Shown: positions 35,088 through 46,697 of the stretch, in pieces
How the letters are laid out: the number at the start of each line of letters is the position of its first letter
Numbering within the stretch: the stretch's first letter is position 1
Source: Echria macrotheca
Taxonomy: Eukaryota; Ascomycota; Sordariomycetes; Sordariales; Schizotheciaceae
Length of the DNA: 64,000 nucleotides
NCBI GenBank assembly: GCA_030411725.1
Contig: MU839831.1
Span: 992,001-1,056,000, forward strand
Direction: 5' to 3'
The notes under the pieces: generated by a model
The model's database searches: none
Seen by the model: the letters and a program-made list of their open reading frames with translations, nothing else
What the model was told of the DNA's origin: nothing
Made by a program: the position numbers and the translations under genes

Positions 35088-36723
35088 TGAATGATTTGGG
35101 AAGACCCTTGCTGGCGAGTGTGTGGATTTGGATCGGGAACAGCTTACCAGGCTGAGGAAGGAACAGGAATCATCACGGCTTTCTTGTGGTCACGACGGCT
35201 TTCTGATCTGGCTCTCACAAGCTGTGCTAGGAGGTGTACGAAGTAGGTACTCAAATTTGCTCTACTGGGAGCATGTCTTTGTTGGTTTGTGGTTCACATC
35301 CGGAAAGATACTGTGCCGGGGGATGACAGGTGCCCTGAGCGTGTTAGTGGACGAGAAGGATGCAGCGCTGCAGTCTCATAAGCCCATCATGATCATGGAA
35401 AGAACTGGGTAAAAACACGGCAATCTCCTATCTGTTAGGCTGGGAAGGAGCGCCCCCTCAGGATAGCAGGAGCATATGGACCACAGGCCCTGTATTTAGC
35501 CAGCCGTCAGGCCCATCCTCTTCTTCCACAAAACAAGCATCCTTACCTCAGTCTTTCATATCCTTTTCCCGGACATTCATTCAACAATGAAAAAGGCTTG
35601 TTTCTGCCAAGATGTTCTCATTCTCTCCGAGATGCACGCAGGAAGATAGCATCTCCCGAATTCTGGAACCCGATCTGCTAAAACCTCCGAGCTGAACAGC
35701 CGGAGTCAATCCTCCTGTGTGCAACAGCGGATCTCATGCCTTCGCCGGGTGTCTCTCTGCTCCTTCGGAACTTTTGGCATGCATGCCGTGATGGAAAGCT
35801 CCGTCTTTCAAAAATCCCACGGCCAACTGCTTGGAAGATAAGCTGCCAAGAAGACTGGATCGACCCAGGGAGCGCAAGAAATCTCCGACACAGAGGAGCA
35901 ACGAGATTCAAGCCTGGGGGTGTGGACAAGGCTCTCTCGGAAGCTGACGAACCCATTCATCCTACCGTCTCGGGAATTTTACCCTCCTGCCTGGCCAATC
36001 GGTGTCGACCCTCGGGACTCGATCTGCGGCGCGAGATCTTGGGCCTGTCGAGCCGTTGGGATTCCCCAGGTTTGGGGCCCCTAGGGAAAGTCCTAAAGTT
36101 TAACTTGTTCCCAGAGAGAAAAGAAAGAGTGCATAGCAACCCCCGTGCGTTGCCCGGGCCCCTTGTCGCAGACCCAACCCGATCGACCAATGGGTTGGAC
36201 TCCGGGGGCGAGATGCATTGAGCCGCTCAGACGGTCTTTGCTGGATCTCGCATATCTGGCATGCTCAGGCTATTTTGAATGGAACGGCGATGGAACAAGG
36301 GCTCTTCACACCCAATTCTTTTGCACACTCATACACACACATGCACACACACGATGCAACTCGAAACAGGCACTCAGAATTTTTGTTGCATCCGACCACA
36401 CGGCAGAGAGAGACAGACAGAGAATTGTCCGGTGATGGGAAGGAGTAAAAACAAGACGTTTCTCTCCTTGTGGAGTCGCTCCGCCCTTTCTCTGTTTCCC
36501 TTTTCTCTCTATCCACCGATATTCTGGCCAGTTGGGATGGGGACAGCTTCGGAGAATATGTGAGTGTGGACAAAAACATCGCCGGCCTCTCTCGTACCAT
36601 TCTTTTCAATTCCGCAGGTTTCGGATTCTTTTTTTTTTTCTTGTCCATTCTTTATTTTACTCCTCTCACTTGAGGCCGGTCTTCTTTCTTTCACAAAACA
36701 GTCTTTACGGCAATGCAGCAGAG
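35088..36723. other. intergenic, GPCR promoter/leader at the right
   Basis: No supported gene. 36330-36350 has a short (CA)n stretch. 36470-36670 is C/T-rich with a T run, consistent with the leader of the receptor gene. Confidence 0.45.
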
Positions 36724-38474
36724 ATGGCCCGGCCAGTCAACCACGCCATGTTCGGGAAGATCACCGACTCGGAGGACGCGACCAACACGCTCAGCCCGCT
36801 GCCACCGGTCCTAAAAAATGGACTGCCAGCGGTCGCCATGTTCGGCTTCCTCAGCTTCTTCTCCTGTCTCTGGCTGTTTTTGTATCTCACCTACAAATTC
36901 GTGCTGTGGAACTTCCACCCAAAGACGGAGAAACGACCAACCTCGCCAGAACCAACATCGCCGACCACGTCCGACATCAATGGCTTCCTGGTGCCGGCAG
37001 CCCACCTGTGTCCGCCCAAGGGCGAGGACGAGAAGTGGATGCCGCGCGAGACGTTTTTTGAGCGGTTAAGACGGGAGCCGCCGAACCAGTTCCTCATGCT
37101 GATCTACAACCTCTTGCTTGCCGACATCCAGCAGGCCATGGCTTTCCTGCTCAACATCGCCTGGCTGTCGAGCGACTCGCTGGACGTGCACAGCAGGACG
37201 TGCTGGGCCCAGGGCTGGTTTGTTTCCATCGGCGACCTCGCGTCGAGCGTGTTCATCAGCTTCATCGCCGTGCACACATATCTGGGCGTGGTCAAGAACT
37301 ACCGGCTGCCGACGTGGATTTTCTATTCCATCATCGCCTGCTGCTGGAGTTTTGTGTACGGGACAGGGATCCTCGGCATTCTAATCACTAACAACGGAGC
37401 CCGAGTCGGCGGGCTGTACGTCCGCGCCGGTGCATGGGTATGTTTTTCTCTCCCTACCCCTATTAGACCTAATAGCGATGTTAACTTTTCTAGTGTTGGA
37501 TCAACTCGGCCTTCCAAGACCTCCGCCTGACGCTGCACTACCTCTGGATCTTTATCTGTCTCGCCTTCACCACCATGGTCTACATCGCCATCTACGTCCA
37601 CCTGCAGATCCACAGCAAACACTCGGCCACCTGCTGCCTGTCGGCCTCGGGCTCCGGCGAGCACTACCCGAACCCGGACCCCAATAGCCACGCGGGGGTA
37701 GGAGTTCCGTCTCTCTCCTCCCGCACGCCTTCCCTCGCCCCGTCCTCGCCCCGGTCGACCATGACCGATATGTCGGCCGTCAAGCGGCTGCCTCCGCTCC
37801 CCTCGTCGGCGCGCCACCCGACGTTCCTGCTCTACCCCATCATCTACGTGCTCTGCACGGCCCCCCTGGCCGCGGGCCGCATCGCCTCCATGGCGGGCAA
37901 CAACGTGCCGCTGTCGTACTTCTGCTTCGCCGGCGCCATGATCGCCTCGGCCGGCTGGCTCGACGTCGCCCTCTACTCGTCCACCCGGCGGGCCATCGTC
38001 TTCTCGGGCGAGGCGCCGCCGTCGCAGGACACGGGCATCGATACGTTTGCGTTCATGCGCACGCCCGCGAACCGGAAGCTGGGGAACGTGGTGTTTGTGT
38101 CGGCTGGCGATCCGAAGGGGACGGCCAGGCGGAGGTGGGATCGGTGGAGGCCGGCTTCGGCAAAGAAGGCCGGGCCCGGGGCGCGGCTGCGGAGTCTGGC
38201 GTCGGGGAATAACTCGAGGAATGGGAGTCGGGAGACGGTCGGTGGTGGCAGCGTGGCGGGGAGCGTGACGAATCTGAATATGCAGGGCTTTGGGATGGGC
38301 GGCGGGGAGGTGATGGGGATGGCGATCCAGTGCGAGACGACGACGAGTGTCACGGTGGAGAAGGTCGAGGACGAGGTGGATTTGGGGACGGTGCCGAGGG
38401 TGCAGCGGAAGGGGAGTAGTGCCAGTAGTGGTGCGGGTAGTACCATGGGGTCGAGGGCGAGGGAGGTGGCTTGA
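36724..38474 (+). CDS. seven-transmembrane G protein-coupled receptor (Git3/GprC-like)
   Basis: Plasma-membrane receptor of the fungal class related to carbon-sensing receptors (Git3, GprC/D); the ligand is unknown. Exons 36724-37437 and 37494-38474 give 564 residues. Hydrophobic segments start near residues 32 (VAMFGFLSFFSCLWLFLYL), 120 (FLMLIYNLLLADIQQAMAF), 165 (FVSIGDLASSVFISFIAVH), 198 (WIFYSIIACCWSFVYGTGI) and 255 (LHYLWIFICLAFTTMVYIA). Two more follow a roughly 70-residue Ser/Pro loop (FLLYPIIYVLCTAPLAAGR; LSYFCFAGAMIASAGWLDV). The NLLLADIQQA motif and the RAGAWCWIN stretch across the intron are characteristic of this group. The cytosolic tail is Gly/Ser-rich. The frame is open upstream, but MARPVNHAMFGK is the first plausible start. 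Confidence 0.85.
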
Positions 38475-39504
38475 TGTGTTTCCGAGTGGAAAAGCAGGCC
38501 TGAAGGTGTGGGTGTGTATAATGGTGGTGGAACAGAGAAAGGGGTCGTTTTTTGTGCGTGTTGATCTTCTATTCTCTTGCTTTATTTTGACTACTGGGTT
38601 TGGAGCGACGGATCTAAGGGTATATACATGCTGGATGGGAAAATGGGTTGGGCATGGACGGATATGGGAAAGCATTGGGTATGGTATGGCCGAGGTGGAA
38701 TGGCTTGGTTAACGTCATGATGTACGATAGATACCCCCTTCGACACGGAGGACTCTCTTTATGACGGATGGACGGACGGACTGGTGGACGGGATGAGGTG
38801 GTGATGGGGTCTGGGGAGGATGAAAGGGTAGATAATAGCTAAAAATTAGAACGATGTCATTGATCTTTCTTGGTGTGAATATTTGGTGATTTTTCATTTT
38901 CATTGTCAACAAAGAAATCTCTTTTCATCATGCTATCTCGATGGTATCTCGTCGACTGGATTCTCCTCTGGCATCCACAGCAAACACTCACGAAAATACC
39001 AACCCATCACAGAGTCAGACGCAGGTCCAGGAAAGACCAACACCCAAACCCACACTAAATGTCGCCATAAACGCACACAGACATACAGAAGCGCCGATCA
39101 AACATGACGGATAATAACTGGGGGGTGGGGGGCTTGGGTCCAAGGAGGTGGTGGTGGGGGGAGGACCAGAATTCCCCTTTCCCTCTCCCACTCAGCCTCC
39201 TTCGTGCGCCTAACGGGCTTGCCGTGTCCCGGATGCGTCGTTGCCAAGAAGATGATGCACTTAAAGTCTCCGGCTGGGCTCGCTTGTTCTTCTGCATCTG
39301 GCTGACGCGTATATGCCGTGTTGTGGTTGAAGACTAGGGAGTGCGTCGTATTCTGATTATTCTGATTAAGAACTGGGCGGAATGGTTGTTGTTTTTACTT
39401 GCGTGCCGAGTGAAGCCGAGGAGGTCCGCGGAGGGGGAACACAGCTACCCATTCCCTTACCTCAAACAAAGTAGCTCAATCGTCCCGTCTCGTCAGCTAG
39501 GTAC
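38475..39504. other. intergenic
   Basis: 3' flank of the GPCR gene. No supported gene. Confidence 0.4.
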
Positions 39505-40035
39505 CTAGAACATGGCGATGCCGATCTTGATGTGCGGGTTGCCCTGGCGGTATCGAACGGCATATTCAATTGCCGTCGAGCACAATACCGACTTCCCACA
39601 GCCGGCAAACCCGTTGAGCCAGAGCAGGGAGTTTGGCCTCGTGAGCCAGTCGCGGAACATCGTGCCCTCGACGGATCAGAGCCCCGTGCCAGGCTGCCTC
39701 CTCCTCGCGGCCTCGTTGTAATGTAGGGATATATTGGGTTCCTAACTCCTGTATACTGGCGATTGATTTTCTCAGCCTGGCTCCGTAGCTCGCTGATGGA
39801 TGCGCGGCAGGTTTGAATCAGCGCCTCGATCTGCTTCACCAAGAAAAACTCGTCGTCTCGAAATCTGCGGTTCTCCAATTGGTCATGCATGTGCTTGAGA
39901 ATGGTATGGAGCCGGCCGAGTTTCTCAAGCGTTCTGGCGGCATCACCCCTGGTAGAAGTCGATGAGGGACTGCGTAACTTGGATGCCTAGCGAGATGATG
40001 CCAGCTGCGCCGGCGATGAGGAATAGGGGGTCCAT
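39505..40035 (-). pseudogene. broken Helo-like_N/NACHT (NLR-type STAND) gene
   Basis: Fungal STAND/NLR proteins act in non-self recognition and regulated cell death. The relic starts with a normal ATG (40035) and a Helo-like N-terminal motif (LFLIAGAAGIISLGIQVTQS) but meets TGA after about 30 codons. In another frame it continues (RTLEKLGRLHTILKHMHDQ, then DDEFFLVKQIEALIQTC). After a further shift it gives the NACHT P-loop LLWLNGFAGCGKSVLCST and ends at TAG (39505). It thus carries at least one premature stop, two frameshifts, and loss of everything after the first part of the NACHT domain (no WD/ankyrin/TPR repeats). It sits 412 bp upstream of, and divergent from, a HET gene. Confidence 0.75.
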
Positions 40036-40446
40036 TCTGATGGTGAGATAGACAGCTCATGACAAGACCGATGATGGGACGTCGTCGGGGCTCAGCTGTC
40101 CACAGATTGACCCCTCAGCTACGGGAAATGTGGCTTGTGGGCTGAAACAGCCACTCAGTTCTTTCATCGGAATCGAGGGGTTGCTGAGCGAGGGGTTCAC
40201 CTGACCGTTCGGTTTAAGGTTTTAAAGCTGCTCCCTATCAGTTCATCTCAAATTCCCCGCCCAACACAACTTCACTGCAAGTGTCAGGTTTCGTTAGTCG
40301 GTACTTCTGAACCCTCAGGTGCCTGCCTGGCGTTGATCTGATAGCAATCATGAACGAATTCGAAAATGCATCGACTCTTTTGCCTGGGTCACGGCTACCA
40401 ATGCCATCCTTTTGTTTCGGAGCCACTCTGAGTGGAGGTCTCGGCA
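40036..40446. other. intergenic between the NLR relic and the HET gene
   Basis: Would contain both divergent promoters. No TATA element stands out. Confidence 0.4.
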
Positions 40447-42588
40447 ATGACTCTGAAATGTCTCTCGGTTCGTCTCCCAACTAATCGTACTTCCATCGTA
40501 CTCACCACGGTAGATGATCTGCCTCCCTGGCCGTCCTCGATATCTCCTCGTCAGCCCCCATCTACCCCTCCTCTGGCCAAATTCCGATATTCCGCCCTGA
40601 GTGACGGCCAAATTCGCGTTCTCAATCTGCATCCTGGCAAAGTTACGGACCCCTTGAGCTGCTCTTTGAGCACTGAGGACCTTGGTTTGGTGCAAGTGGA
40701 AGGAAGTCAATACTATCCAGCAAACTACGTTGCCGTTTCATATTGCTGGGGCAGTTCGGAGCGACCATACGCAATCAGGTGCAATACGGCAACCAGAGAC
40801 CAGTTTCAAGTCGACGGCAGATCTATGCCCGGCTGGAAAATTGTTGGATCATTTGATTGCTCCTTGGATATCACGGAGAGTGCGAAATCGCTGCTTGCTC
40901 ATCTCAGAGACACCGAGAACTTCCGCGAACTCTGGATAGATGCCATCTGCATCAACCAGGAGGATGAAGTCGAAAAGACACAACAAGTCAACTTGATGGC
41001 CGATATCTACTCTCGGGCATCTAAAGTTATCGTCTGGCTCGGCGAAGCGGACGACAAGACAAACGATGCGTTCGAAGCTATGAAGATCCTCGCCCACATG
41101 GATGTGCAAAATGCATCTCGACACCCGGCAATTGAGCAAGCCCGGTCGTTGACGGGTTTCTTCCCTTGGCACCTACCGCACGAGGATCCATTCTTCTTGT
41201 CCAAGGAGCGATGGTCGGCATTTCAATGGTTGCTGCAGAGGCCGTGGTTTACACGCACATGGATATTCCAAGAGATCGTCCAAGCCCGGAGAGCTGTGGT
41301 CAGATGTGGTGACTATGAGGCGCCCTGGAAACTCTTGGAAAGGGCTTGCGAGGTAGCCACCACATTGGAAATTCCTCCATTGTATCTGCGTGTTCGAGGA
41401 GGTATAGGGGCGCTCAGTATGCCCTCGATTATGCTTCAAATCCCACGCTTTCGGGAGAAAATCCAGCAATACCGAGCTCTCCAAAGCGCAGAAGGTGCAC
41501 AGTCGACCCCAGGAAAATCGCAGGTACTAGAGCTGTTGGACGCTTTTGACCTCGACGCTCTTGTAATTGCCCTTCGCAATCAAAATTCCAGCGATCCTCG
41601 AGACAAGGTGTTTGGCGTCTATTCACTTTGCTTACCGGACATTTCCTGCGAGTGGTTGCCACGGCCCGACTACAGGCTATCAGCGAGAGAGGTCTACATA
41701 AAAATGGCAAAATACTGGATCTTAAACTATGGCAGCGTATCACTCCAGGTCCTGAGCTTCGTGGAGTCATTCGATTCCCGTGAAGCGTGGCCGGGGGTTC
41801 AGGGCCTGCCATCCTGGGTTCCCGATTGGAGTCGACCTATCAGCAGAGAACTCATCAGCTACGCAGCACTTTGCGATGCGACGCCTGGAAAGCCGAGCAT
41901 GGCTCTTGTCGTGGAAGACTGCCACGAGGATCAAACTCCAAGAGCAACAACGTCCGCCACGGAAAAGCAAAAGATTCAAGCATCACCCGAGCTTCAACAG
42001 TGTTGTCATTGCCTAAAACTTACCGGAGTGAGGGTTCTGCAAATCCATCACATCTACGAGACCAAGTTATCCAAGGCGATGGTTGCCCACCTGAATACCC
42101 TACCTGCAAAGTATCCCACAACAGACCTTACCTATCCGGAGGTCTACCCCCGGATTGTCGAGCCATCGCGGCCCGAGCATTTCCAAGTACCTACAGCACA
42201 TCACCAAAAAGAATTCTGGGAAACCTTGACAAACTTCAACAATGAGGACGACAAGGCCACTGTTAGTGTTTACACAAAAGATGATTTTAAGAAATTTCTG
42301 TCCGCGGAACAACGGGTTGCTCATATCATCCTGGGACTCGACACGAGAGGCATGAAATCAGGCAGGAAGGTGTGCATCACGAATGGCGGTTTCATGGGAC
42401 TGGCGCCTTCGAATGCGCTGGTGGGCGACGAGGTTGCCTTGTTGTGGGGTGCGGCTATCCCGTATTGGATTAGGAAGGATGGGAATCACTACAAGTTGGT
42501 TGGTGAGGCTTATGTTTATGGTATTATGGGCGGAGAGGTCATGGAGGACTTGGACGAATCGCGTGTTGAGGAGTTTCTAATTTGTTGA
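40447..42588 (+). CDS. HET-domain protein (heterokaryon incompatibility)
   Basis: Intronless, 713 residues. HET domains (PF06985; proposed TIR-like fold) trigger incompatibility cell death in fungi. Visible motifs in order: YVAVSYCWGSSERPY near residue 95, LWIDAICINQEDEVEKTQQV near 163, MADIYSRASKVIVWLGEAD right after it, and RPWFTRTWIFQEI near 270. The C-terminal 400 residues are the usual variable region of HET proteins, with a conserved-looking GRKVCITNGGFMGLAPSNAL near 645 (typical of the C-terminal block of many HET proteins). The start is the first ATG in frame; translation from an upstream GTG is unlikely. The frame is intact, unlike its NLR-type neighbour. Confidence 0.92.
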   Translation: MTLKCLSVRLPTNRTSIVLTTVDDLPPWPSSISPRQPPSTPPLAKFRYSALSDGQIRVLNLHPGKVTDPLSCSLSTEDLGLVQVEGSQYYPANYVAVSYCWGSSERPYAIRCNTATRDQFQVDGRSMPGWKIVGSFDCSLDITESAKSLLAHLRDTENFRELWIDAICINQEDEVEKTQQVNLMADIYSRASKVIVWLGEADDKTNDAFEAMKILAHMDVQNASRHPAIEQARSLTGFFPWHLPHEDPFFLSKERWSAFQWLLQRPWFTRTWIFQEIVQARRAVVRCGDYEAPWKLLERACEVATTLEIPPLYLRVRGGIGALSMPSIMLQIPRFREKIQQYRALQSAEGAQSTPGKSQVLELLDAFDLDALVIALRNQNSSDPRDKVFGVYSLCLPDISCEWLPRPDYRLSAREVYIKMAKYWILNYGSVSLQVLSFVESFDSREAWPGVQGLPSWVPDWSRPISRELISYAALCDATPGKPSMALVVEDCHEDQTPRATTSATEKQKIQASPELQQCCHCLKLTGVRVLQIHHIYETKLSKAMVAHLNTLPAKYPTTDLTYPEVYPRIVEPSRPEHFQVPTAHHQKEFWETLTNFNNEDDKATVSVYTKDDFKKFLSAEQRVAHIILGLDTRGMKSGRKVCITNGGFMGLAPSNALVGDEVALLWGAAIPYWIRKDGNHYKLVGEAYVYGIMGGEVMEDLDESRVEEFLIC

Positions 42589-43739
42589 TGTATGGTGAAC
42601 TCGCAACGATGGGGGCAACAATCGGGACCATAGTCGACCCCTTATTTGTGGCGCGGAGCTGGAGAGTTTCGGAACTTTCTGAGAAGAGGTTTTTCAGTTG
42701 ATTGATGAGTAGTTTGATGTGAGGGAAGTAGGTACGTGACCTTTAGTTGCTAATCCTTCCAGAAAGTGAAATACTGACACAGAGTAAAAGGCAGAGGGCG
42801 GAGCAAACAGGGACAAACGGACAACTCTCAAAGCGGAAATCACAGCCACCCTGGAGGTTGCACTCGTACCTGGTTATTGGAAAGTAGTCTAGTTCGGTTG
42901 CTGGATTACACAACATAAGGTGGCTGCAGAAACAAATCTCGCACACACCTCGGCAAACAATCTTCAGATATTACCATGCGCTATGTGCCCCAAACGTCAG
43001 TTCCGTCCCAAATTGGCGGCGTTTCGAGTTCCTGGCTTTTTGGTCGTCGACGTCAATAAGAGATAACTGTTCGCCCACCAGAAGCACCGACTTCCGCTAC
43101 GGCTAATATACATAGCACCGCACGACTCCAATATAGTGCGTCGCCCCCTCTTCATTCTTAATAACGTTCAGTTTACCCGGCTCGCGCTGTACCGGGGAAC
43201 CAAAGATACCAAGCAAACTAAAATTAGCACCTGCCAGCGCGGCTCCTTTGGTAAACCCGGAAGCAGAAAGACGAAATGCTCACCAGAAAGGGGTATCTCC
43301 ATATTGAGGGGACATGATCTCGGCGAATTCTGTTTGGTGGCATTCTGATGATGGTCTGCTCAAGGTGTCTGCCCCTGAAACCCGGGAGCCGAGACTGACT
43401 GGGAGAGAAAACATGGCCAAGGGTTTTTCCTTCGCCAGTTGGCGAGAAGATTCGCTTCCCCTGTCAACGCCAAGTTTTTGTCTCCCTATCTATCCGGGAA
43501 ATACAGAGAGCATCTGGGCTCGAGAATTCTGCAACGTTGGGTTACGTCGGCCGGTCTTATTCTGAAGAGGCGGTTCCGGTTTCACTTTGTGGTTGAGGTG
43601 GTCTGGACTCTGGCAATCTTCCGACTCTGGAGATTTAATCTTGGGTATCCCTCTGTCGACTTGCTCTTGTCGGTGCCAAGACAAAAACCACTTCGGACAA
43701 CAACTTTGACAGAACCCCCCACCCAAGACGAGACCGAAA
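42589..43739. other. intergenic
   Basis: No supported gene. The last 80 bases (with ACAACAACTTTGACAG) look like the leader of the secreted protein gene that follows. Confidence 0.4.
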
Positions 43740-44364
43740 ATGAAGTTCCTCTCCCTTTTTGTCCTCGCGGCCGCGGGTACCGGCGTCCTCGCAGAAGACG
43801 GTGGCTTCATCACGTCCTGCGACGGCTCGACCATCAAGGTCAGCGGGAAATATCTCACGGCCAAGTGCAAGAACATTTTGGGGACTGTGGCCTGCAGCAA
43901 GCTGGATCTGAGCCAGTGTCTCAAGAACTCTTATGGATTGCTGGATACTGATCCCATCGGAGCTGGGTATGTGTGCATGCTTTATGGACAGGTATCGGAA
44001 GACCGGCGTTGGTTGACTGACGAGTAGGCCGCACTTTTCCGACAAGAACCAATGCGTCAACTGCTCGACTGATCCGTCGACGAGCGGATTCATTGTGTAT
44101 GGACCCCCAAAGCCTTTTCTGGGTAGTCAATTGGGTATGGACTGACTTCGGATTACAGTGGCGGGTCGAGCCAGACGCTGCTTCACTGCCAGTGCAACTC
44201 GGGGACCGGGGCTTCGCAGGCGAACTGGCCGGTGTCCTTTTTCGATCTCGGTATGACATCCAGATGTTATCACTAAGAAGAGAGACTAACAGTAGGAAGA
44301 TACACTTGTGTCCAACAACAACGGCGTGCTGGAATGCTTCAAGACCAAGGCTACTAAGTGCTGA
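43740..44364 (+). CDS. secreted CVNH-like (cyanovirin-N homology) protein
   Basis: Small secreted lectin-like protein. Exons 43740-43966, 44028-44096, 44159-44250 and 44296-44364. The signal peptide is MKFLSLFVLAAAGTGVLA. CVNH-like features are the paired Cys pattern (FITSCDG; LTAKCKN; VACSKLDLSQCLKN), the HCQCNSGTG strand that opens the second repeat, and the end LVSNNNGVLECF. CVNH domains bind mannose-rich glycans. The oddity is the last junction. With the good donor at 44251 the final exon is read in a frame that destroys NNNGVLECF, while a weaker donor (GTGTCC near 44232) keeps the family-like C-terminus but removes PVSFFDL. Either alternative splicing, a small indel or my boundary is wrong. 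Confidence 0.65.
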
Positions 44365-44837
44365 GCGAGACTGAAGGAGGATGGAGGATGTATAAATTAT
44401 ATATACCCTGATGATACACGTGGCAGGGCCCTTTATTAATACGATTGAGTGGTGTGTTTAATTGGGGTTGACTCTCGTTCGTAACTTCATGGATATGCCC
44501 ACCCGTACGACAAACACCAAGACGGACATACACCAAGAGGCTATCACCCATAGGTGCCATGTCAGATCCAGCCACATGGGCCATGTCTCTCCATGTGGAC
44601 ATTTAGGGTCACCAGGGTCGGTCGGGATCAACCCGCCGGAAGCGGCGCCCGGAAAAGGGGGCTCTCCGAAACCATGATGTCATGCCGATCATCATGGTGT
44701 CAACCGCCAGCCGAGCTTCAGTCTCCAAAACACCACATTCTCCCGGCCACTCCAACCACTCACTCACTGCCTTTTGATCCTTCCGACCAAAATTCCTACC
44801 GAAGAACCCTCGCCAAAAGTCACAAACAGAAAGCAAA
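44365..44837. other. intergenic
   Basis: No supported gene. C-rich leader-like sequence precedes 44838. Confidence 0.4.
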
Positions 44838-45716
44838 ATGTCTCGAGAAGAGCAATACACAACAAACAAAGAAACAGACCTCTACATCTCGCGCGCGGCA
44901 GAAGACAGCCTCGACGAGGGCAACCCCTTCATAACCCAGCCTTTCTCCCCGACGACGACGACAAAAGACACCGAACTCATCACCGACCCCGACGAGGCCG
45001 CCGTGGCCGCCCTGCTCAGCCGGGATACCGAGTCCGACGGTGACGCAGAGGGTGACGAAGACGACGACGACGACGACGGACCCAATTACGTCACCGACCC
45101 GCCGGCGACGGGTGCCACCATCATCCGAGACGAGGAAAACGTCGATCGGTCAAAGGGGATCACGGGCCAGCATGATGAGTATCGCGAGTTTCTGAGGATG
45201 AAGAAGCGGTCGCGGGATTCGCCTTCGCTGCCCGCCGCTTATCCCAAAAAGGAAGAGGAGGAGGACCACCTTGCCAAGCGGGCACGGCACGGGCACGATA
45301 ACGACGATGATGATAGGGACCCACTCATCGAGCCGGGCGATGATGTGGAGGATGAGGAGGCTAAGATGCGCGGGGCGAATTTGATTCGGAATGGCATTTT
45401 CCCTGCTAGTGATAAGGATGGGGATGAGGGTGGGGATGAGAAGGATGAGGATGGGGAGGGTGATGAGGAAGAAGAAAAAGTCAATCCGGTCGAGGAGGTT
45501 TCTGTCGAACCTGTGCCGCTTATGGATCAGAAAGCCGAGGGGAAGAAGGAACTGGATATTCCCGGTGGTGGCGTTCCGCGGCCGGAGGTTGGTGATGTTT
45601 ATGACGATGTTGAGGCGAAAAGGGATGATGATTATGACCCGGGTGATTATGCGCGGTTTGAGGATGATGATGAGGGTACGGGCGAGGTCGTGGTGGCCAA
45701 TGGAGGCGTTGCTTGA
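44838..45716 (+). CDS. acidic, probably disordered protein of unknown function
   Basis: Intronless, 292 residues, dominated by Asp and Glu with Asp/Glu runs near residues 75, 155 and 210-225. Short basic patches (MKKRSRD; LAKRARHG) could be nuclear localisation signals. It ends with a repeated Asp-Tyr/Asp pattern (DDDYDPGDYARFEDDDE). There is no signal peptide, membrane segment or recognisable domain. An ATG in good context (CAAAATGTC) and a leader rich in AAC/CAA support a real gene. The composition could suit a histone- or nucleic-acid-associated protein, but that is only inference. Confidence 0.6.
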   Translation: MSREEQYTTNKETDLYISRAAEDSLDEGNPFITQPFSPTTTTKDTELITDPDEAAVAALLSRDTESDGDAEGDEDDDDDDGPNYVTDPPATGATIIRDEENVDRSKGITGQHDEYREFLRMKKRSRDSPSLPAAYPKKEEEEDHLAKRARHGHDNDDDDRDPLIEPGDDVEDEEAKMRGANLIRNGIFPASDKDGDEGGDEKDEDGEGDEEEEKVNPVEEVSVEPVPLMDQKAEGKKELDIPGGGVPRPEVGDVYDDVEAKRDDDYDPGDYARFEDDDEGTGEVVVANGGVA

Positions 45717-45908
45717 TCGCCACGAGGACGGGCTGATTACCGATAGAGGGGACGACACGCCCGAGACTCGGTTGTCTGGTCCGAAACTTGTAGATACAGT
45801 CTTTGTGTCAAATTGTACATATGAGCGGAGATGACATGAGTTTGTGTGGCGTCGGAAACACTCCCTGGTACTCCAATGTTATAGGTAGGTACTCTTACAT
45901 GACGACGG

Positions 45909-46697
45909 TCATTTCCGATACCACATCCTCGTCACCTTGGTCCGCTGCATCTTCCTCCGCAGCTGGTTCAACCCGTACAGGAGCGCCTCGGCGGTCGGCG
46001 GACACCCCGGCACGTAGATGTCAACCGGGATCAGCCGGTCCACGCCCCGGACGACCGAGTAGCTATAATGATAATACCCCCCGCCGTTGGCGCAGCTGCC
46101 CATGCTGACGACCCATCGCGGCTCGGGCATCTGGTCGTAGCACTGCCGCACCGCCGGCGCCATTTTGTTTGTTACGGTCCCAGCTACGATCATCACGTCG
46201 GCCTGGCGGGGCGAGGCGCGGAAGAAGGAGCCTAGTCTGTCTTGGTCGTAGCGGGGCATGGATACGTGCATCATTTCTACGCCGCACTGTAGGTACGTAG
46301 TGGATTAGTTTATTTTGATGCCTTGTTGGGAGGGAAGGGGATACCGAGCCGACACTTACGCAGGCGAGGGCAAAGGTTAGCGGCCATAGGGAGCTCTGTC
46401 TTGCCCAGTTGACGAGGGCATCGAGGGATGTTCTGTCGGGTTTTTTTTGGGTTAGAGTGTATTGGAAAGACGTGGAGGGGGGGGATTTAATCACAAGACG
46501 TATTCGGCTGCGTTGGACTTGGGCTGGACAGACGTTCCGGGGGACCTTGTGGCTGTTGGTGAGACAAGCGTCTGGCTCGCATAGCTTTGGCACTGTAGCT
46601 TCTGATGAGGCAGTCGGAAACCCGGCGATGATGCTGGGGCCGCGTATCGGATCAGATGGCCGCTCCGTAAGGCTGTGGAGAGGGAGAGTGCTCGCAT
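45909..46697 (-). CDS. nuo19.3: NADH:ubiquinone oxidoreductase 20-kDa (PSST/NDUFS7/NuoB) subunit
   Basis: Mitochondrial complex I subunit that binds iron-sulfur cluster N2, the last electron carrier before ubiquinone. Exons 46697-46495, 46432-46360 and 46286-45909 give 217 residues. The first about 55 residues are rich in Arg, Ser and Ala, as in a mitochondrial presequence. The core is nearly textbook: [36 protein letters not shown] (the Cys pair spans intron 2), [36 protein letters not shown] and [15 protein letters not shown]; all four cluster Cys are present. It ends MWYRK. It is head to head with the transcription factor gene. Confidence 0.96.

Noticed and set aside
36532..36723. N-terminal extension of the GPCR
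   Set aside because: Encodes a T-run-derived Phe/Leu stretch from the pyrimidine-rich leader; no family support.
37323..38675. 450-codon minus-strand frame opposite the GPCR gene
   Set aside because: Arg/Pro/His-rich shadow of a GC-rich gene; no domain.
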